NCBI GenBank assembly: GCA_039707655.1
Contig: CM077676.1
Location: 80,647,395-80,711,394, forward strand
Length of the DNA: 64,000 bases
Reading direction: 5' to 3'
Origin: Elymus sibiricus
Taxonomy: Eukaryota > Streptophyta > Magnoliopsida > Poales > Poaceae
Part shown: positions 46,968-58,837 of the stretch, one piece after another
Numbering within the stretch: the stretch's first letter is position 1
Layout of the letters: every line of letters begins with the position of its first letter
Made by a program: the position numbers and the translations under genes
Notes under the pieces: model-generated
Databases searched by the model: none
Told to the model about the DNA's origin: nothing
The model's input: the letters and a program-made list of their open reading frames with translations, nothing else

Positions 46968-48626
46968 ATGGCACCTAAAAGAGCCGACGCGGCGAAGAAG
47001 AAGACCGCCAAGCCGCTCGACCCCAAGGCAGAGGAGAAGAAGAAGGCGCTGGAGGAGTTGGAAAAGCTGCGGAGGGAAAACGCAATCTTCTCGCCGTGCT
47101 CCTTGGATGCCAATGAGCTGATCAGGAGGTACGCGTATATGTGGGGGCGAGACACCAAGGATTGCAAGGCGCCCGTAGTGCTCCCTGAAGGCGACAAGGA
47201 TCCATCGGATTCATACCCATTCTTCTGCGCATACTTTTACTGCGGCCTGGTTCCTCCATTCTCAGATTTCTTCAGCGCCATGATGTTCAGCTACGGATTC
47301 AGGCTGCTGGACTTTACTCTGAATGCGATGACCTGCATGGCGGTCTTCGCCCATCTGTGCGAGAATTTCGTCGGAGTGGCACCCAATGTGGATTTGTTCC
47401 GGCATTTTTTCATTCCCCGGATCGAAGATAAATCTCTTTCCGGCAGCATTGCTTGGATCCCCAGGGCGAAGACGAAGGGCGAGTACCTTCCCGGGAAGCT
47501 TCACCTCAAGTGGGAAGAGTGGAGGGCCGAGTGGTGCTGGATCCAGGAGAAGGACTTTCCCCAATTCTGCATACCGCGCACCGTGAAGGTTGGGCGCGGC
47601 AAGAACTGGAGCAGCATAGGAGCCACAGACGTCAAGCTCCGCCCGGCACTGAACAAAATCGCCCGTCTCAGGGCCGCCAAGTTGACCATAGAGATGGTTG
47701 GCGCCGATTTCCTTCGGCGACGCATAGCGCCGTTGCAGAAGAGGGGGAGGTTCGCCTGGGAGTACCAGAACGCCACCGATATCATGAGATTGTACCCCGG
47801 TCGCGGCAACAACTTGTCGGTTATGGAGCACGCCAGCCTCTGTGAAGCGTTGTTCCGGAGGACCGGCACGTTCCACTTGCCGGACAAAATCGTCCCGCTG
47901 CATATCAATTCCGCCAAGGACTCTATCTTGGCGGCGATGCCGGACTGCGACGCCCACGGAGTAAAAGCAGACTGGGTCCTGCCCTCCTTGGAGTTCGAAA
48001 TGGAGTGGGCCTCCAACTTGACGGAGGTAGCTTCCCGGAAGGGGACGGACCTCATCCGGGCTACCACTGCAGAGGAGCTGGCGTACATTACCAGCAAGGC
48101 CGAGGAGATCACGAGGATCAACGCGGCGAGCGGTTCCGGAGCCGCGGCAGTCGAGGACGAGGAGGATGAGCGCTCCGAGGAAGAGGCCGCCGAGGGCCAA
48201 GAAGAGGAGCCCTTCGAGGACGAGGCCGCTGAGGCCGAGGTTGTCGGGACCGACGTTGCCGGACGCGAGGCTGCCGGATCTGAGGGCGTCGAAGGGCCCG
48301 AAGGTGAGGAAGGCCCTCGAGCCCCGAAGAGGAGGCACCGCCTTCGGAGGGCGGCAAGTCAAGAGCCTGTTCGCCCCCCTTCGCCGGTGGCCGGCCCTAT
48401 GGTGAAGAAGACGACCACCAAGACCGGCCGCCAGGAGGAGGTTCGGCGGCAATCGTCCCGCCATCCCCGAACTCAGCTCTCGTCTCCCTGGCAAGAGGAT
48501 GTCGAGGAAGTCGAGCCCGCCAACCCGACAGGTTCTCCTCCCCCGGTGCTCAAGAGGGCAAGGGAGTCGCCTCCGCCAGTGATGTATGACTTCGACATCT
48601 TCGGCGCGTCCGAGGAGGAGGAGTAA
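46968..48626 (+). CDS. Intact 552-aa retroelement protein with a 'putative gypsy type transposon' domain
   Basis: The ORF from ATG 46968 (MAPKRADAAKKK) to 48626 is uninterrupted. The N-terminus is Lys-rich and probably coiled (residues 20-37). Residues about 84-205 (YPFFCAYFYCGLVPPFSDFF, then LCENFVGVAPN and FFIPR) resemble the plant 'putative gypsy type transposon' domain (Pfam Transposase_28) that occurs in many grass repeats. An acidic stretch (about 393-430) and a Pro/Arg-rich, basic C-terminal third follow. No zinc knuckle, protease or polymerase is present. The biochemical role of this domain is not established. The element is cut about 14 bp after the stop, at the junction with a family B LTR. 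Being intact among decayed neighbours, it may be young, or its reading frame may simply have escaped mutation. Confidence 0.78.
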   Translation: MAPKRADAAKKKTAKPLDPKAEEKKKALEELEKLRRENAIFSPCSLDANELIRRYAYMWGRDTKDCKAPVVLPEGDKDPSDSYPFFCAYFYCGLVPPFSDFFSAMMFSYGFRLLDFTLNAMTCMAVFAHLCENFVGVAPNVDLFRHFFIPRIEDKSLSGSIAWIPRAKTKGEYLPGKLHLKWEEWRAEWCWIQEKDFPQFCIPRTVKVGRGKNWSSIGATDVKLRPALNKIARLRAAKLTIEMVGADFLRRRIAPLQKRGRFAWEYQNATDIMRLYPGRGNNLSVMEHASLCEALFRRTGTFHLPDKIVPLHINSAKDSILAAMPDCDAHGVKADWVLPSLEFEMEWASNLTEVASRKGTDLIRATTAEELAYITSKAEEITRINAASGSGAAAVEDEEDERSEEEAAEGQEEEPFEDEAAEAEVVGTDVAGREAAGSEGVEGPEGEEGPRAPKRRHRLRRAASQEPVRPPSPVAGPMVKKTTTKTGRQEEVRRQSSRHPRTQLSSPWQEDVEEVEPANPTGSPPPVLKRARESPPPVMYDFDIFGASEEEE

Positions 48627-48639
48627 GTGATTTAGCTCA

Positions 48640-49457
48640 TGCAGCGTCTTGCAGCATTAGAAGAGTGCAGATTAGCATATAATAAATTAAAAAGTATTTA
48701 GTAGCAATGCCCAGAGATCCTTCTTCGACTCCCTGCGAGAAAGCGATCCTGGAGCTATCATCTCAGTTTAGTATCACAAGTATCCAGTTCAAGTTGTAGT
48801 AGATCGGGATACAACACTGAGCGTCCTGTTACCGTGGACACGGCTATTCTAATAGATAACTTCCCTGCAGGGCTGCACTACTGTTACCCAACATGCTCGA
48901 TTAACTCTGGCCGGACACACTTTTCTGGGTCAAGCCCGGCCTCGGCTGATCGACACGACGTAGTCCTACCTAGGCTCAGCAGAGAGGTCCCCGCCGGTCT
49001 ACATCCTAAGTGCTCAGGGGTCTTGGGCAAATCACCCTTTGCACTCCGGGTCGTTGTGTGCTGGGTGGATACCAGTGCCACCCCTCTCCTGGATGGCACG
49101 ATCCGACCCGGCCACAATGCTGAACTGGACATCTGACAGAGCTTTCGGCTGATACATACGGCGCAGAGGGCCCCATTAAACCATTATCCCACGTGGTGGT
49201 AGTGTGTATAGGCCAGTGGCCAACTTAGATCAAATACCCAAATCCGTTAGTGAATTATTAGGAGCTCACGGAGACGAGCAGAGATCCATGATCATGTGAC
49301 CCCGTCGCCTCGTCTCGTGGACTTACGGCAAGGGCCAGGCCCATCCCTCTCCTGGGCGGTCTGCCTACCCGGCCATGCCACGTAACTATCTCGCAGGTAC
49401 CCTCCAGGTCAACCCGACTTCCCAAGAGACTGTCGGGAACTCAGGTCCACATAACTA
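48640..49457 (-). repeat. Part of a family B LTR, minus strand (left piece)
   Basis: Reverse complement of about 38290-39110 of the solo LTR, with many substitutions. It includes a near-palindrome CTATTCTAATAG (48844-48855) and CCCTGCAGGG (48863-48872). The outer end of the LTR is missing at 48640. The same LTR continues at 62139 beyond the family C element. Confidence 0.82.
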
Positions 49458-49605
49458 TCAGCATTAACAGTAAACTATATGCATGCAATGCAATACCCAA
49501 GTGCAGAGTCATTTCGCAGATTGCTACAGAGGCTAATACTACCGTTTTCTAACGCGTCGGCTGTCTAGGGCGTCCTACAGTCAGCGTGGCTCTGATACCA
49601 AGCGT
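49458..49605 (-). other. Duplicated 5' internal fragment of family C with second primer site
   Basis: Near-identical to about 58584-58731, including TGGTATCAGAGC (49589-49600 on the minus strand). It lies beyond the 3' LTR, where host or target DNA would be expected. Confidence 0.9.
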
Positions 49606-52600
49606 TGTGGCACCCCGGCTCAGAGCAACCGGTTTACCTTGCATTGCCAGCCCAGAGATAAAGTCTTCTAGCAATACACAACAACTTGGTACAAAAAACA
49701 ACCGCTTTATTGATCTCTTAGCGGAAACATAGGTTCACATATTACATGATGAGTGAGGCCAAGCGGCACACACGGTGCGGCTGCACTTATGTACATTATT
49801 TAGTAGACATGGCAGGGGCCTCGATGATAAGGGAACTACTACGCGGCAGCGGAACGACGAGGTAGCGGAACTCCACTCCACAGGGACACTACTGGGACAC
49901 GGCCTAGAGCGCGACATACTCCTCGATATCCACGCCATGCACGGCTTCTCCTGCATCTGGCATGATAAGCCAGGTGAGTACTTTGAATGTACTCGCAAGC
50001 TCACAGCAAACAAAACAAGAGCGACAAACAACAACAAGGCATTTAACAGATTTAATGCATGAGCATGATACTACCCAACATGAGGTGTGCGTGAAACATT
50101 ACCATGGTCCCTGGGACCAACTTACCATTGCGGGGTTACCGCGTAACCACCGTTCATAGCTTACCACCGTGATCCTCACTTGATCACAAACATTCCTTTC
50201 ATAGTGATCCTCACTCGATCACCACTTCTGCATGTGCCATCTTGTGAGTCTTAGTGTGCAAGTTTATTATATCTGTTGACCCACGGTGTGACCTACTACG
50301 AACTGTGTCCATATCTGAGGACGCGGCTATCGATAGATTATACACTCTGCAGAGGTTAGTACACTGTACCCACACTACGGAACTCATGGCCTCGTGCTCC
50401 CATTCGGGTGGACCAACGACATTCCTACAAAACCAATCTATTGCATGACACTCTCCCAGCCACTCCGACAAACTCCCCTTTGGGCTATGTCCTGGGTGAC
50501 CCCGATGCCAACATGTGACATCCGCCACCTCTGTGGCTGCCACCGTCGTGGCCAAACATAAACATTGTCCCAAACGGGGACCTTGGTACCATCAAAACTC
50601 GGGTCCTCAAGGTTATGACTGCCTACCGGGCCAGGGTAGCGCTAGAGCACAACCTTCCCTCGTAGGAGGCACCGGCGAGAGGCATGACAATAGACCGCAT
50701 TAGGGCCTCCCCATCCAGGCAAGTGTGGTTGCACTGGTGAGCTCGATTCGGTGGCACCATGACTCGATCAACAGCATGTTCAAGTTGCATTAAGATCAAG
50801 TTTAACTTGAAATGAAAATGATCCGAGCCATATTGTGTGAATGGATGCACGGGTCACGATCATGAATAACAAATGCATCATGTTATCATATGAGTATATG
50901 TCCTGATACCTACTGCACACTAGCAAGAAACCATGTATCCTACTGCATAAAATCAACATGACAAGAACAAAGTCTATGCAATGAGAGTTATATAGTAAAT
51001 TATTTTAAAATGATGAATATATGATGATTTAATTCAATTAAACCAAAGTCATTGCAATGCCATCCTTGCATATGGATGTTGTGGCTTGCCTTGGTTCACA
51101 GGAGTGTCACAATACTCCTGGCCTTCTCCAACACAACTAGGCTCTTCTGAAAATAATTTAAATGCAAAAAGAAAATGTCACATAACACTGTTTAATGCAC
51201 CAGAAATTCTCAACTGCACGAAAAATTCTGAAATTTAGCATATAGAAACTTTGGAATTTTACAAACCAGTAGCAAAAAGAATCATCTCATTTGGACTTAT
51301 GGATAAAAAGTTGTGGCTGGTCAAAGTTAGGGTCAAACCCTGGATTAAACTGAATTAAATCAATTTTCAGAAAATCCCAGAGGGGCTGACGTCAAAGACG
51401 TATTTTGGAAATACGCTTCCACTAAGATACCCCTTCGGTCGAGAGAGAGAGAGAGAATGACAGGTGGGGCCCCTGTCTGTTTTAAATGAGAGAGAGAGTG
51501 AAACAGGGCTTGGCGGCTCTGGCGCCGGCGTTTCTCCGGCGAGGAGACCTCAGTGATCGCCAGAGAGGAGGGGGATGGGTCTAGCTCGACGAGATGGTCA
51601 CGCACGTACCCGAAACACGAGCTGAGGTGGACTGACGGCGTCGCGGCGATCCTCTCCAGAGACGGCGGGCGGCGGAGCTCGTCGGAATTGAGGAAGACGG
51701 CCTCAATCCGATGAACCAGAGGCCTAGGCGCCTTCAGTGGATCACCACGAGCACACCAGAAGCAGAGGGCGAAGTCGAGGGGCTCCAGAGGGCGAGGTTG
51801 GCCGGGGAAAACCGCGGCCGATCTCCGGCGAGGTTTGAAGGCCAGAGGCCTTCCCGGCTTTGCCAACAGCTACTAGGGCTCGATTTGAGAGTAGAGAAGA
51901 AGTTTGGGATGGCTAGAACGATCGGGGAGGAGTTCTATTCATAGGAGGAGGAGAGACCGTGCTCGGGCTGTGCCGGAGCTGAGTGACAGGATGAACTGGG
52001 GAAGGAGAGGGCTCGGGCGAGCTTGGGGACGATGCGGGCGAGGCCAAACACAGTGCACGCACATGAGCTCGGGCACAGGCGCACTAAGTGGGGCAGGGGC
52101 GCGCGTGCGGTCCACTGTACCGAACGCTAGCGCCGTGGCCGCGCTCGGCGTGTGTCCTGCCAGCGTCGGGGAGGGTCAGAGAGGGGCTAGGTGGATGAAG
52201 GAGAGTGTGCTGGGAGGCCTGTACATGCTGTGGTGGCGCGAGGGGAGAAGCTGGACGGCGGCCGATCGGACCCGACGTGCAGAGCACAGCGAGCGCGTGC
52301 AATGCACCGTGCCCTCACGTGGTCACCGCGTGCACTGGCACACAGGGTGCTTTCGGCGCTACCACACCATGTCCTTCGTGTTGTCCCTTCAACGCGGTGC
52401 CTAAAAATGCTCTGGGCTTGCCAAGTGGCTCACTGGAGTTGACAAGAGGGAGCTGCAAAGTTTCTGGACAGAAACTTGCTCCAAGCACTGGGGACAAATG
52501 GCTAGGAGATTTGAGCTAAAATTTGGTGGTTAAGCATCACTTAGGAGGGTAGTCAGGTGGTAAAAATTTCAGCTTAAAAGGATCAAGGAAAAATATACTT

Positions 52601-53013
52601 GCTTCACAAAGTGCTCTTTCTGACCAGAAGCAAAAACATTTTCCTTGGCTGAAATTTTCCAAATGACCAGGGGATATTTTTGCATAGGAAGGTGAGGCAT
52701 GATCCAAAGAATATTTGGGAATTTTCTTGGAATTTTGTGAGCAATAAAAATAGGGGTTGCTTCATAGCTATATAAGAAAATGGGCATTTTCAGAGAGAAA
52801 ATGAATATAATGCCATTAAATAAATATATCCAATGGCATTATTTTGAGAGGGATGAGGTCTAGGGAGGGTTTATGGATGATAGAACCCACTTGGAAGAAA
52901 ATGAAAATAAATCCAAGTGGTAAGTCCAAAAGAGTTGACAGAAAACCCTCAAATGCAAATAAAATATTCAATAAAATCAAATAAAAGAAAAAGGCAAAAT
53001 CCAGGGTGTTACA
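49606..53013 (-). repeat. Family C LTR, downstream copy (3,408 bp)
   Basis: Minus-strand start TGTAACACCC after the polypurine tract, end GTGCCACA. The TATA box is altered (TATGAATA at 51936-51943). It carries the palindromes CTATCGATAG (50327-50336) and CTCTGCAGAG (50345-50354), the AGGCAAGC site (51084-51091), the GAGTAC hairpin (49976-49994) and a poly(A) signal (49706-49711). An ORF at 51360-51866 just after the TATA box is not recognised. Confidence 0.93.
51441..51456 (-). repeat. (GA)8 microsatellite
   Basis: Eight GA units (plus strand) in the LTR; the other LTR has a shorter, interrupted version near 60569-60577. Confidence 0.9.
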
Positions 53014-53015
53014 AA

Positions 53016-53030
53016 CCTCCCCCCCCCCTT
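53016..53030 (-). other. Polypurine tract of family C
   Basis: Minus strand AAGGGGGGGGGGAGG with ten consecutive G, just before the LTR. Confidence 0.88.
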
Positions 53031-56000
53031 AGGGTGAATCTCGTCCTCGAGATTCGGTTGCTCAGGAAACAAATATGGGTATGCAGTCCTTAAGGAATCC
53101 GCTCTTTCCCAGGTGGCCTCATCCTCGGTGTGGTGCTCCCATTAGACTTTGTAAAATTTTATAGTCTTGCTGCGGGTCACTCTGTCCATTTCTTCCAAGA
53201 TTCTCAAGGGTTTCTCCTCGTAGGTTAAATCCTTGGCAAGCTCTAGTTCTGTCATATCGTCTGTTTTGCAGGTGGTGCGATGCATTTTCGTAGCTGAGAC
53301 ACGTGGAACACATCATGAACCTTGGATAGCTCGGGAGGCAATTCTAATTGATAAGCCACTTTGCCTACTCTGGTCATAACCGGAAACAGACCGATGTATC
53401 TTGGTGCAAGTTTTCCTCGAGTATGAAACCTTTTAACTCCTTTCATGGGGGTAACTCGGAGATATGCATATTCACCTGGTTCGAAGCTAATCTGCCTATG
53501 CTTTGAGTCATAGTAGCTCTTCTGACGAGATTTTGCTACTTGCAGTCTGTCTCAAATTTCTTTGACTTGCTTTTCTGCTTCCATCATCAAATTTGTCCCG
53601 AAGATTCGGCTGTCTCCTGTCTGAGACCAGTTCAGCGGGGTACGACACTTCTGTCCATATAGGGCCTCAAAAGGTGACATCTTGAGGCTAGTCTGGTAGC
53701 CGTTGTTGTAAGAAAACTCAGCGTACGGCAGGCTGTCTTCCCATTTGGGTCCATGAGCAAGAGCGCATGCCCGAAGCATATCTTCCAAGATTTGATTTAC
53801 GCGCTCTGTCTACCCATCGGTCTGAGGGTGATAAGCGGTGCTATGCTTCAAAGCGGTTCCCAAGGCTTGGTGTAGACGTAGCCAGAATGTCGAGGTAAAC
53901 AAAGATCCTCGGTCTGAAGTGATAGTCCTTTGTACCCCGTGCAGTCTGACAATCCTGGATACGTAGAGTTGAGCGAGTTGGTCTGCACGGTAGGTTGTCC
54001 TTATTGGAATAAAGTGGGTCACCTTGGTGAGCATGTCGACCATGACCCATATGGCATTGTTGCCTCGTAGTCTCCTTGGTAATCCCACGATAAAGTCCAT
54101 GCAGATATCGTCCCATTTCCATTGTGGAACAGGTAAGGGTTGAAGTAGACCGGCTGGTTTCTGGTGTTCAGCCTTCACCTTGTTGCATATATCACAACAG
54201 GCGACGTAATAGGCGATATCTTTCTTCATACCTTCCCACCAGAATGTTTGCTTTAAGTCTTGGTACATTTTAGTGCCTCCAGGATGAATAGAGTATGCGG
54301 ACTCATGAGCTTCCTTCAGAGTCTTTTGCTTTAAGTCCCCGAGGTCTGGTACACAGACTCGATCTTGGAATCGGAGTGTACCTTTGTCATCAATGTTGAA
54401 ATCTGGTGTCTTCCCTTCTCATACTTGGGCCATTATCTTGAGTAACATTGGGTCACCAGGTTGAGCCTTTCGGATTTCGTCTTCCAGAGTAGGGGTTACT
54501 TCCAAGGTAACCGAGCAGATTGCATCACATAGGATCATGTTGAGCTGAGCTATTTCTTCTTGAAGTGCTGGGTGCAGATGCTTGATTGATAAGTTTGTGG
54601 TAGCCGGTTTACGACTGAGGGCATCGGCGACCACATTTTCTTTCCCTAGGTGGTAGTTCATACCCAGGTCATAGTGTTTGACCAACTCAAGCCATCTTCG
54701 CTGTTGGAGGTTCAAGTCCGGTTGAGTGAATATATATTTGAGACTCTTGTGGTCGGTGTAGATTTGGCATCGTTTTCCAATGATGTAATGCCTCCAAATT
54801 TTTAAGGCATGAACCACAGCTGCCATCTCTAAGTCATGAGTAGGGTAATTCTCCTCATGGGGTCGGAGCTGTCTTGATGCATAGGCCACGACCTTTCCAT
54901 CTTGCATAAGTACACACCCAATGCCACGCATGGATGCGTCGCAATAGATGTCGAAGCTCCGGTAGATGTCTGGTAGAGTCAACACTGGAGCTGTGGTCAA
55001 CCGGGTCTTGAGCTCATTGAAACTGTTCTCACATGCTTCCGTCCATATAAACTTCTGATTCTTCTTGAGTAGTTCAGTCATTGGCTTGGCAATCTTTGAG
55101 AAGCCTTCAATGAAGCGACGGTAATATCCTGCTAGACCCAAGAAACTCCTGATTTCTGTTATTGAAACAGGTGTTTTCCACTTCAGGACTTCGGTGACTT
55201 TGCTTTGGTCCACGGCCACTCCTTGAGCGGAAAGAGTATGCCCAAGGAATCCCACCTGCTTAAGCCAAAATTTGCATTTACTGAACTTGGCATAGAGTTG
55301 ATGAGCGCGTAATCGCTCCAACACTGCTCGGAGATGCTGCTTGTGCTCTTCTTCACTTTTGGAATATATGAGGATGTCGTCAATGAACACCACTACAAAC
55401 TTGTCCAAGAAGTCCATGAACACCTTGTTCATCATGTGCATGAAGAATGCAGGGGCGTTGGTCAGCCCAAATGACATGACCGTATACTCGTACAGCCCGT
55501 ATCGTGTGGTGAATGCTGTCTTGGGGATATCTTCTTTTCTGATTTTTAGCTGGTGATACCCGGTGCGCAAATCAATCTTGGAGAACACTTGAGCTCCACT
55601 GAGTTGATCGAACAAATCATCGATCCTGGGCAGCGGGTATTTATTTTTTATGGTGACATCATTGAGAGCACGGTAGTCAACGCACATCCGGAGACTGCCA
55701 TCTTTCTTGCCCACAAATATTACGGGTGCACCCCAAGGAGAGGAACTGGGGCGAATATATCCTTTTTGGAGCATCTCATCTATTTGTTTCTTCAACTCCA
55801 CTAGTTCAGACGAAGGCATCCGATAATATTTCTTGTAGATTGGTGCTGTCGCGGGCACAAGCTCGATTGAAAATTCAAGCTCGCGATCAGGGGGCATGCC
55901 TGGCAATTCATCTGGAAACACATCTGGGAACTCGCAGACCACTGGAACCAGATTCATTTCTGTAACAATGGCAGCATAAACCATCCCTTTCTTTGGTATG

Positions 56001-57517
56001 GCTCGACCGGCAAAGAATCGAGCAGACTGGCCTGAGGGATTTATAAGCGTGACTTCCCTTGTTGCGCAGTTGATGCAAACCTGGTGTCTTGTCAACCAAT
56101 CCATCCCCAAAATAATATCCAGTGTGGGCGACTCGATGGATACCAGTGATGCGGGGAAGATGACTCCATTGATTGATATTTTCAGTCCTCGGCATACAAT
56201 ATTTGTCCTGAGCCTGGATCCGGGAGATTGTACCACCATAACTTTGTCCAAAAGAGTATAGGAAAGGCGATGTTAGGCAACAAAACTCCGCGAAATAAAA
56301 GAATGGGAAGCCCCGGAATCGAATAAAATGGTTGCAGGTATGTCATTAACAGGAAACATACCAATGACCACATCGGGAACTTCGGAGGCTTCTTCGGCAG
56401 AGATGTGATGAACTTGCCCTTGAATATATCTCCGTTTGGGGAATTGCCCCACATAATTTACTTGAGGCTTCAGGTTAGTTGTTGGCTTGCCGTTCTTGGG
56501 GCACTGCCTAGCGTAATGCCCAGTCTGTCCACATGTGTAACAGGCATTGTTACGCTGACAGTCTTCTTTGTTTGGTTTGGCGACCACAGTCTTGATTTGA
56601 CTTTCATTCTTGATGTTCCCCTGCTGCCAGGTTGGCTTGAATTCAAACTGAGGTTGCTGCCAAGTACGAACTTTCTGAAAAACTTGCCCTTCCTTCTTGG
56701 GTTCAAACTTGCGTTTGCGGTCTTCATAGGCAGCCTTATGATCATCAACCAGTTTGTGTTCCCTTTCGGCAATGAGCGCCTTGTTCACCAAAGTTTGAAA
56801 ATCGGGGAAATCCAGCATGCTGAGTGCACATCGGAGGGTAAGGCTGAGTCCTCCGAGGAACCGATCTATCTTCCGTTCTTCAGTGGCCACATCATGTGTG
56901 GAATAACGGGCCAAATGATTGAACTTGTTTAAATATTCACTTATAGTCGCGGTCCCTTGAGTAAGGGTGAGAAATTCCCGCTGCTTGACCTTCATGATGC
57001 CGGTAGGGATATGGTACTTCCGGAATTTATCTTTGAATTTATCCCAAGTAATCTCGTATTCAGCAGGCCACATAACTTTGGCATTGTCCCACCATATAGC
57101 AGCTGGTCCTTCCAGATAATGAGTGGCGAATGGTACCTTATCAGCATCTTCAGTGCGAGCAATTTCCAGCTTCTTCTCAATGGTCCTCAACCAATCATCG
57201 GCTTCCATTGGATCCACTATTTGACTGAAACTTGGCGGTTTGGTCCTCTGAAAGTCTGACAGCTTGGAGTGATTTCCATTGTGATTATTCTGCCCAACGA
57301 CAGTCTGCATACTTCTCAAGAACTCCATCAGATCTTGGTTCCTCTTCTCTTCAAACATCCGCATAATCTGCTCTGTTGTGGGTGCTTGAGGTGGAGGAGG
57401 TGGTGGCTGATACGGTTCTGGAGAATGTCCTGCTTGCCTGGCGGATCGATGAACTGGAGTATCGTCGCCACCATAACAGTTACTGCCACACCTTGTCATC
57501 CTATATATGTTTCCCAA
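53031..57517 (-). pseudogene. gag-pol polyprotein of family C (decayed), with chromodomain
   Basis: Reads in one frame from Met at 57517 (or the next Met at 57499, MTRCGSNCYGG) through Gag (EADDWLRTIEKKLE; zinc knuckle CYTCGQTGHYARQC), protease DSGASHS, reverse transcriptase (FIDDILIYS), RNase H ([15 protein letters not shown]), integrase (CDICNKVK, MDFIVG, SDRGSLF, HPQTDG) and a chromodomain (EDEATWERA). Stops stand at 56273, 54419, 53810, 53552 and 53142, and a one-base loss near 53255 shifts the last part. Two stops look like CGA-to-TGA and one like CAG-to-TAG, as expected of cytosine methylation decay. The gene is preceded in the same frame by the extra ORF (57728-58561). It cannot be expressed whole. 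Confidence 0.93.
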
Positions 57518-57727
57518 TACGAAGCATCGAGATGAGCAACATCCATTAGGGAAAAACCAGAAAAATCGGGAGGTGAAGCAACGAAACCCGGAAGAGAAAA
57601 CGAGAAAAGCCGAAGCGAATAGCAGAAAGCAACATAATTATACAATACATCATCCAGGATACATAACGGGACAACAGCATGGAAAGTACTACTACATGCA
57701 TACAACCAAACACCACATCACCCTCGT

Positions 57728-58561
57728 CTACACGCGACGGCAGCGATCACACCGGCACTCTGACGGTCCTGCTGGTGTCTCCTCGGTGTCGGACTCCGAA
57801 TCTGAACTGATAACGGATACCTCCGGAGCAAAGGAAACACGACGTTGCTGACGGGAAGACTCTCCCTCAAGGTCCGGGGCAGGGTGACTCCGCAACATCA
57901 GAGCGGCTGGGGTAGCGAGAAGCATAGCCCACTGGGCTAGGGACTCATGAGGAGTCACTACTGAAGTGCCTAGGTTACTCTGAGAAGGTGTGGGGGTCAC
58001 GGGTGTAGGTGGAGGTATGGTGACTGGAGGAACGAGTGAGGTGTGGATGAGTAAAGGTGGAGCGAAGGTAGATCGAGCTGCAGCTAGCTCGTCTCGAACA
58101 CGGTTCAGCTCCTGGGCTAGGCTGACGATCAGAAAGTATCCAGCCGTTATGTAACGAGACAAGTGGCTGGCTGACCGGTCACACACCGGATCAATGTAAG
58201 GGAAACGGATCTGTCCTGACTCAAACAGGGACGGATAGAAGTAGAAACCTGGGTGAGTCTGCATCTGGATCTCGTTATAGCGCAAGTCAGTGAGAGCCTC
58301 GAATGCTGCAAACTGGACCGCCTGATCTGGTGTAGAGGCAGTCCCGCCCTTGGTGGAGCGAGTGTAAGTGCCCACCACGTTACTATTGTGCATGACGACC
58401 TCCGCGTGATACTCGTAAACCCCATCAGCAAGCTGCTCTCGGTACACCTGGTATATGGGGTCATCGCCATCAGGGTAGAGTCGGTGCCACATGTTGCTAA
58501 GCAGGTGCGGAAAGCTGGAAGGTGTCGGCTCGGGCTGGTACGGATAAGGGACTAGTGCCAT
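57728..58561 (-). CDS. Extra ORF upstream of gag in family C: 277 aa, dsRNA-binding-domain-like
   Basis: Intact ORF between primer site (58715) and gag, starting MALVPYPYQPEP. Residues about 15-95 follow the dsRNA-binding domain pattern: an N-terminal helix (FPHLLSNMWHRL), PIYQVY, a G-V-Y-E-Y-H-A-E-V strand, a second strand with G64, then A81...AAFEALTDLR as the C-terminal helix. The Lys pair usual before that helix is replaced by TPDQ, so RNA binding may differ or be lost. Residues 130-165 are predicted helical, 170-200 are Pro/Thr-rich, and the end is Ser/Asp/Glu-rich with CRCDRC. It is in the same frame as gag, separated by one stop and about 210 bp. Family A has no room for such an ORF. 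The name is inference from pattern only. Confidence 0.7.
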   Translation of the reverse strand: MALVPYPYQPEPTPSSFPHLLSNMWHRLYPDGDDPIYQVYREQLADGVYEYHAEVVMHNSNVVGTYTRSTKGGTASTPDQAVQFAAFEALTDLRYNEIQMQTHPGFYFYPSLFESGQIRFPYIDPVCDRSASHLSRYITAGYFLIVSLAQELNRVRDELAAARSTFAPPLLIHTSLVPPVTIPPPTPVTPTPSQSNLGTSVVTPHESLAQWAMLLATPAALMLRSHPAPDLEGESSRQQRRVSFAPEVSVISSDSESDTEETPAGPSECRCDRCRRV

Positions 58562-58714
58562 CTACACTCACAATATTAACTGATCAGCATTAACAGTAAA
58601 CTATATGCATGCAATGCAATACCCAAGTGCAGAGTCATTCCGCAGATCGCTACAGAGGCTAATACTACCGTTTTCTAACGCGTCGGCTATCTAGGGCGTC
58701 CTACAGTCAGCGCG

Positions 58715-58726
58715 GCTCTGATACCA
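58715..58726 (-). other. Primer-binding site, tRNA-Met type
   Basis: TGGTATCAGAGC on the minus strand, five bases after the LTR terminus; repeated at 49589-49600. Confidence 0.92.
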
Positions 58727-58831
58727 AGCGTTGTGGCACCCCGGCTCAGAGCAACCGGTTTACCTTGCATTGCCAGCCCAGAGATCAAGTCTTCTGGCAA
58801 TACACAACAACTTGGTACAGAAAACAACCGT

Positions 58832-58837
58832 TTTATT
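58832..58837 (-). terminator. Poly(A) signal AATAAA in family C 5' LTR
   Basis: AATAAA on the minus strand, about 100 bp before the LTR end; conserved at 49706-49711 in the other LTR. Confidence 0.5.

Noticed and set aside
49440..49460. Target duplication for the family C element
   Set aside because: ACCTC follows the right end at 62139, but no ACCTC is found at the left junction, so that end is truncated.
51360..51866. 168-aa ORF just downstream of the TATA box in the family C LTR (also 60605-60991)
   Set aside because: Position is intriguing, but the copies are recent duplicates, an indel truncates one, and the composition is that of a GC-rich leader. Not enough to call a gene.
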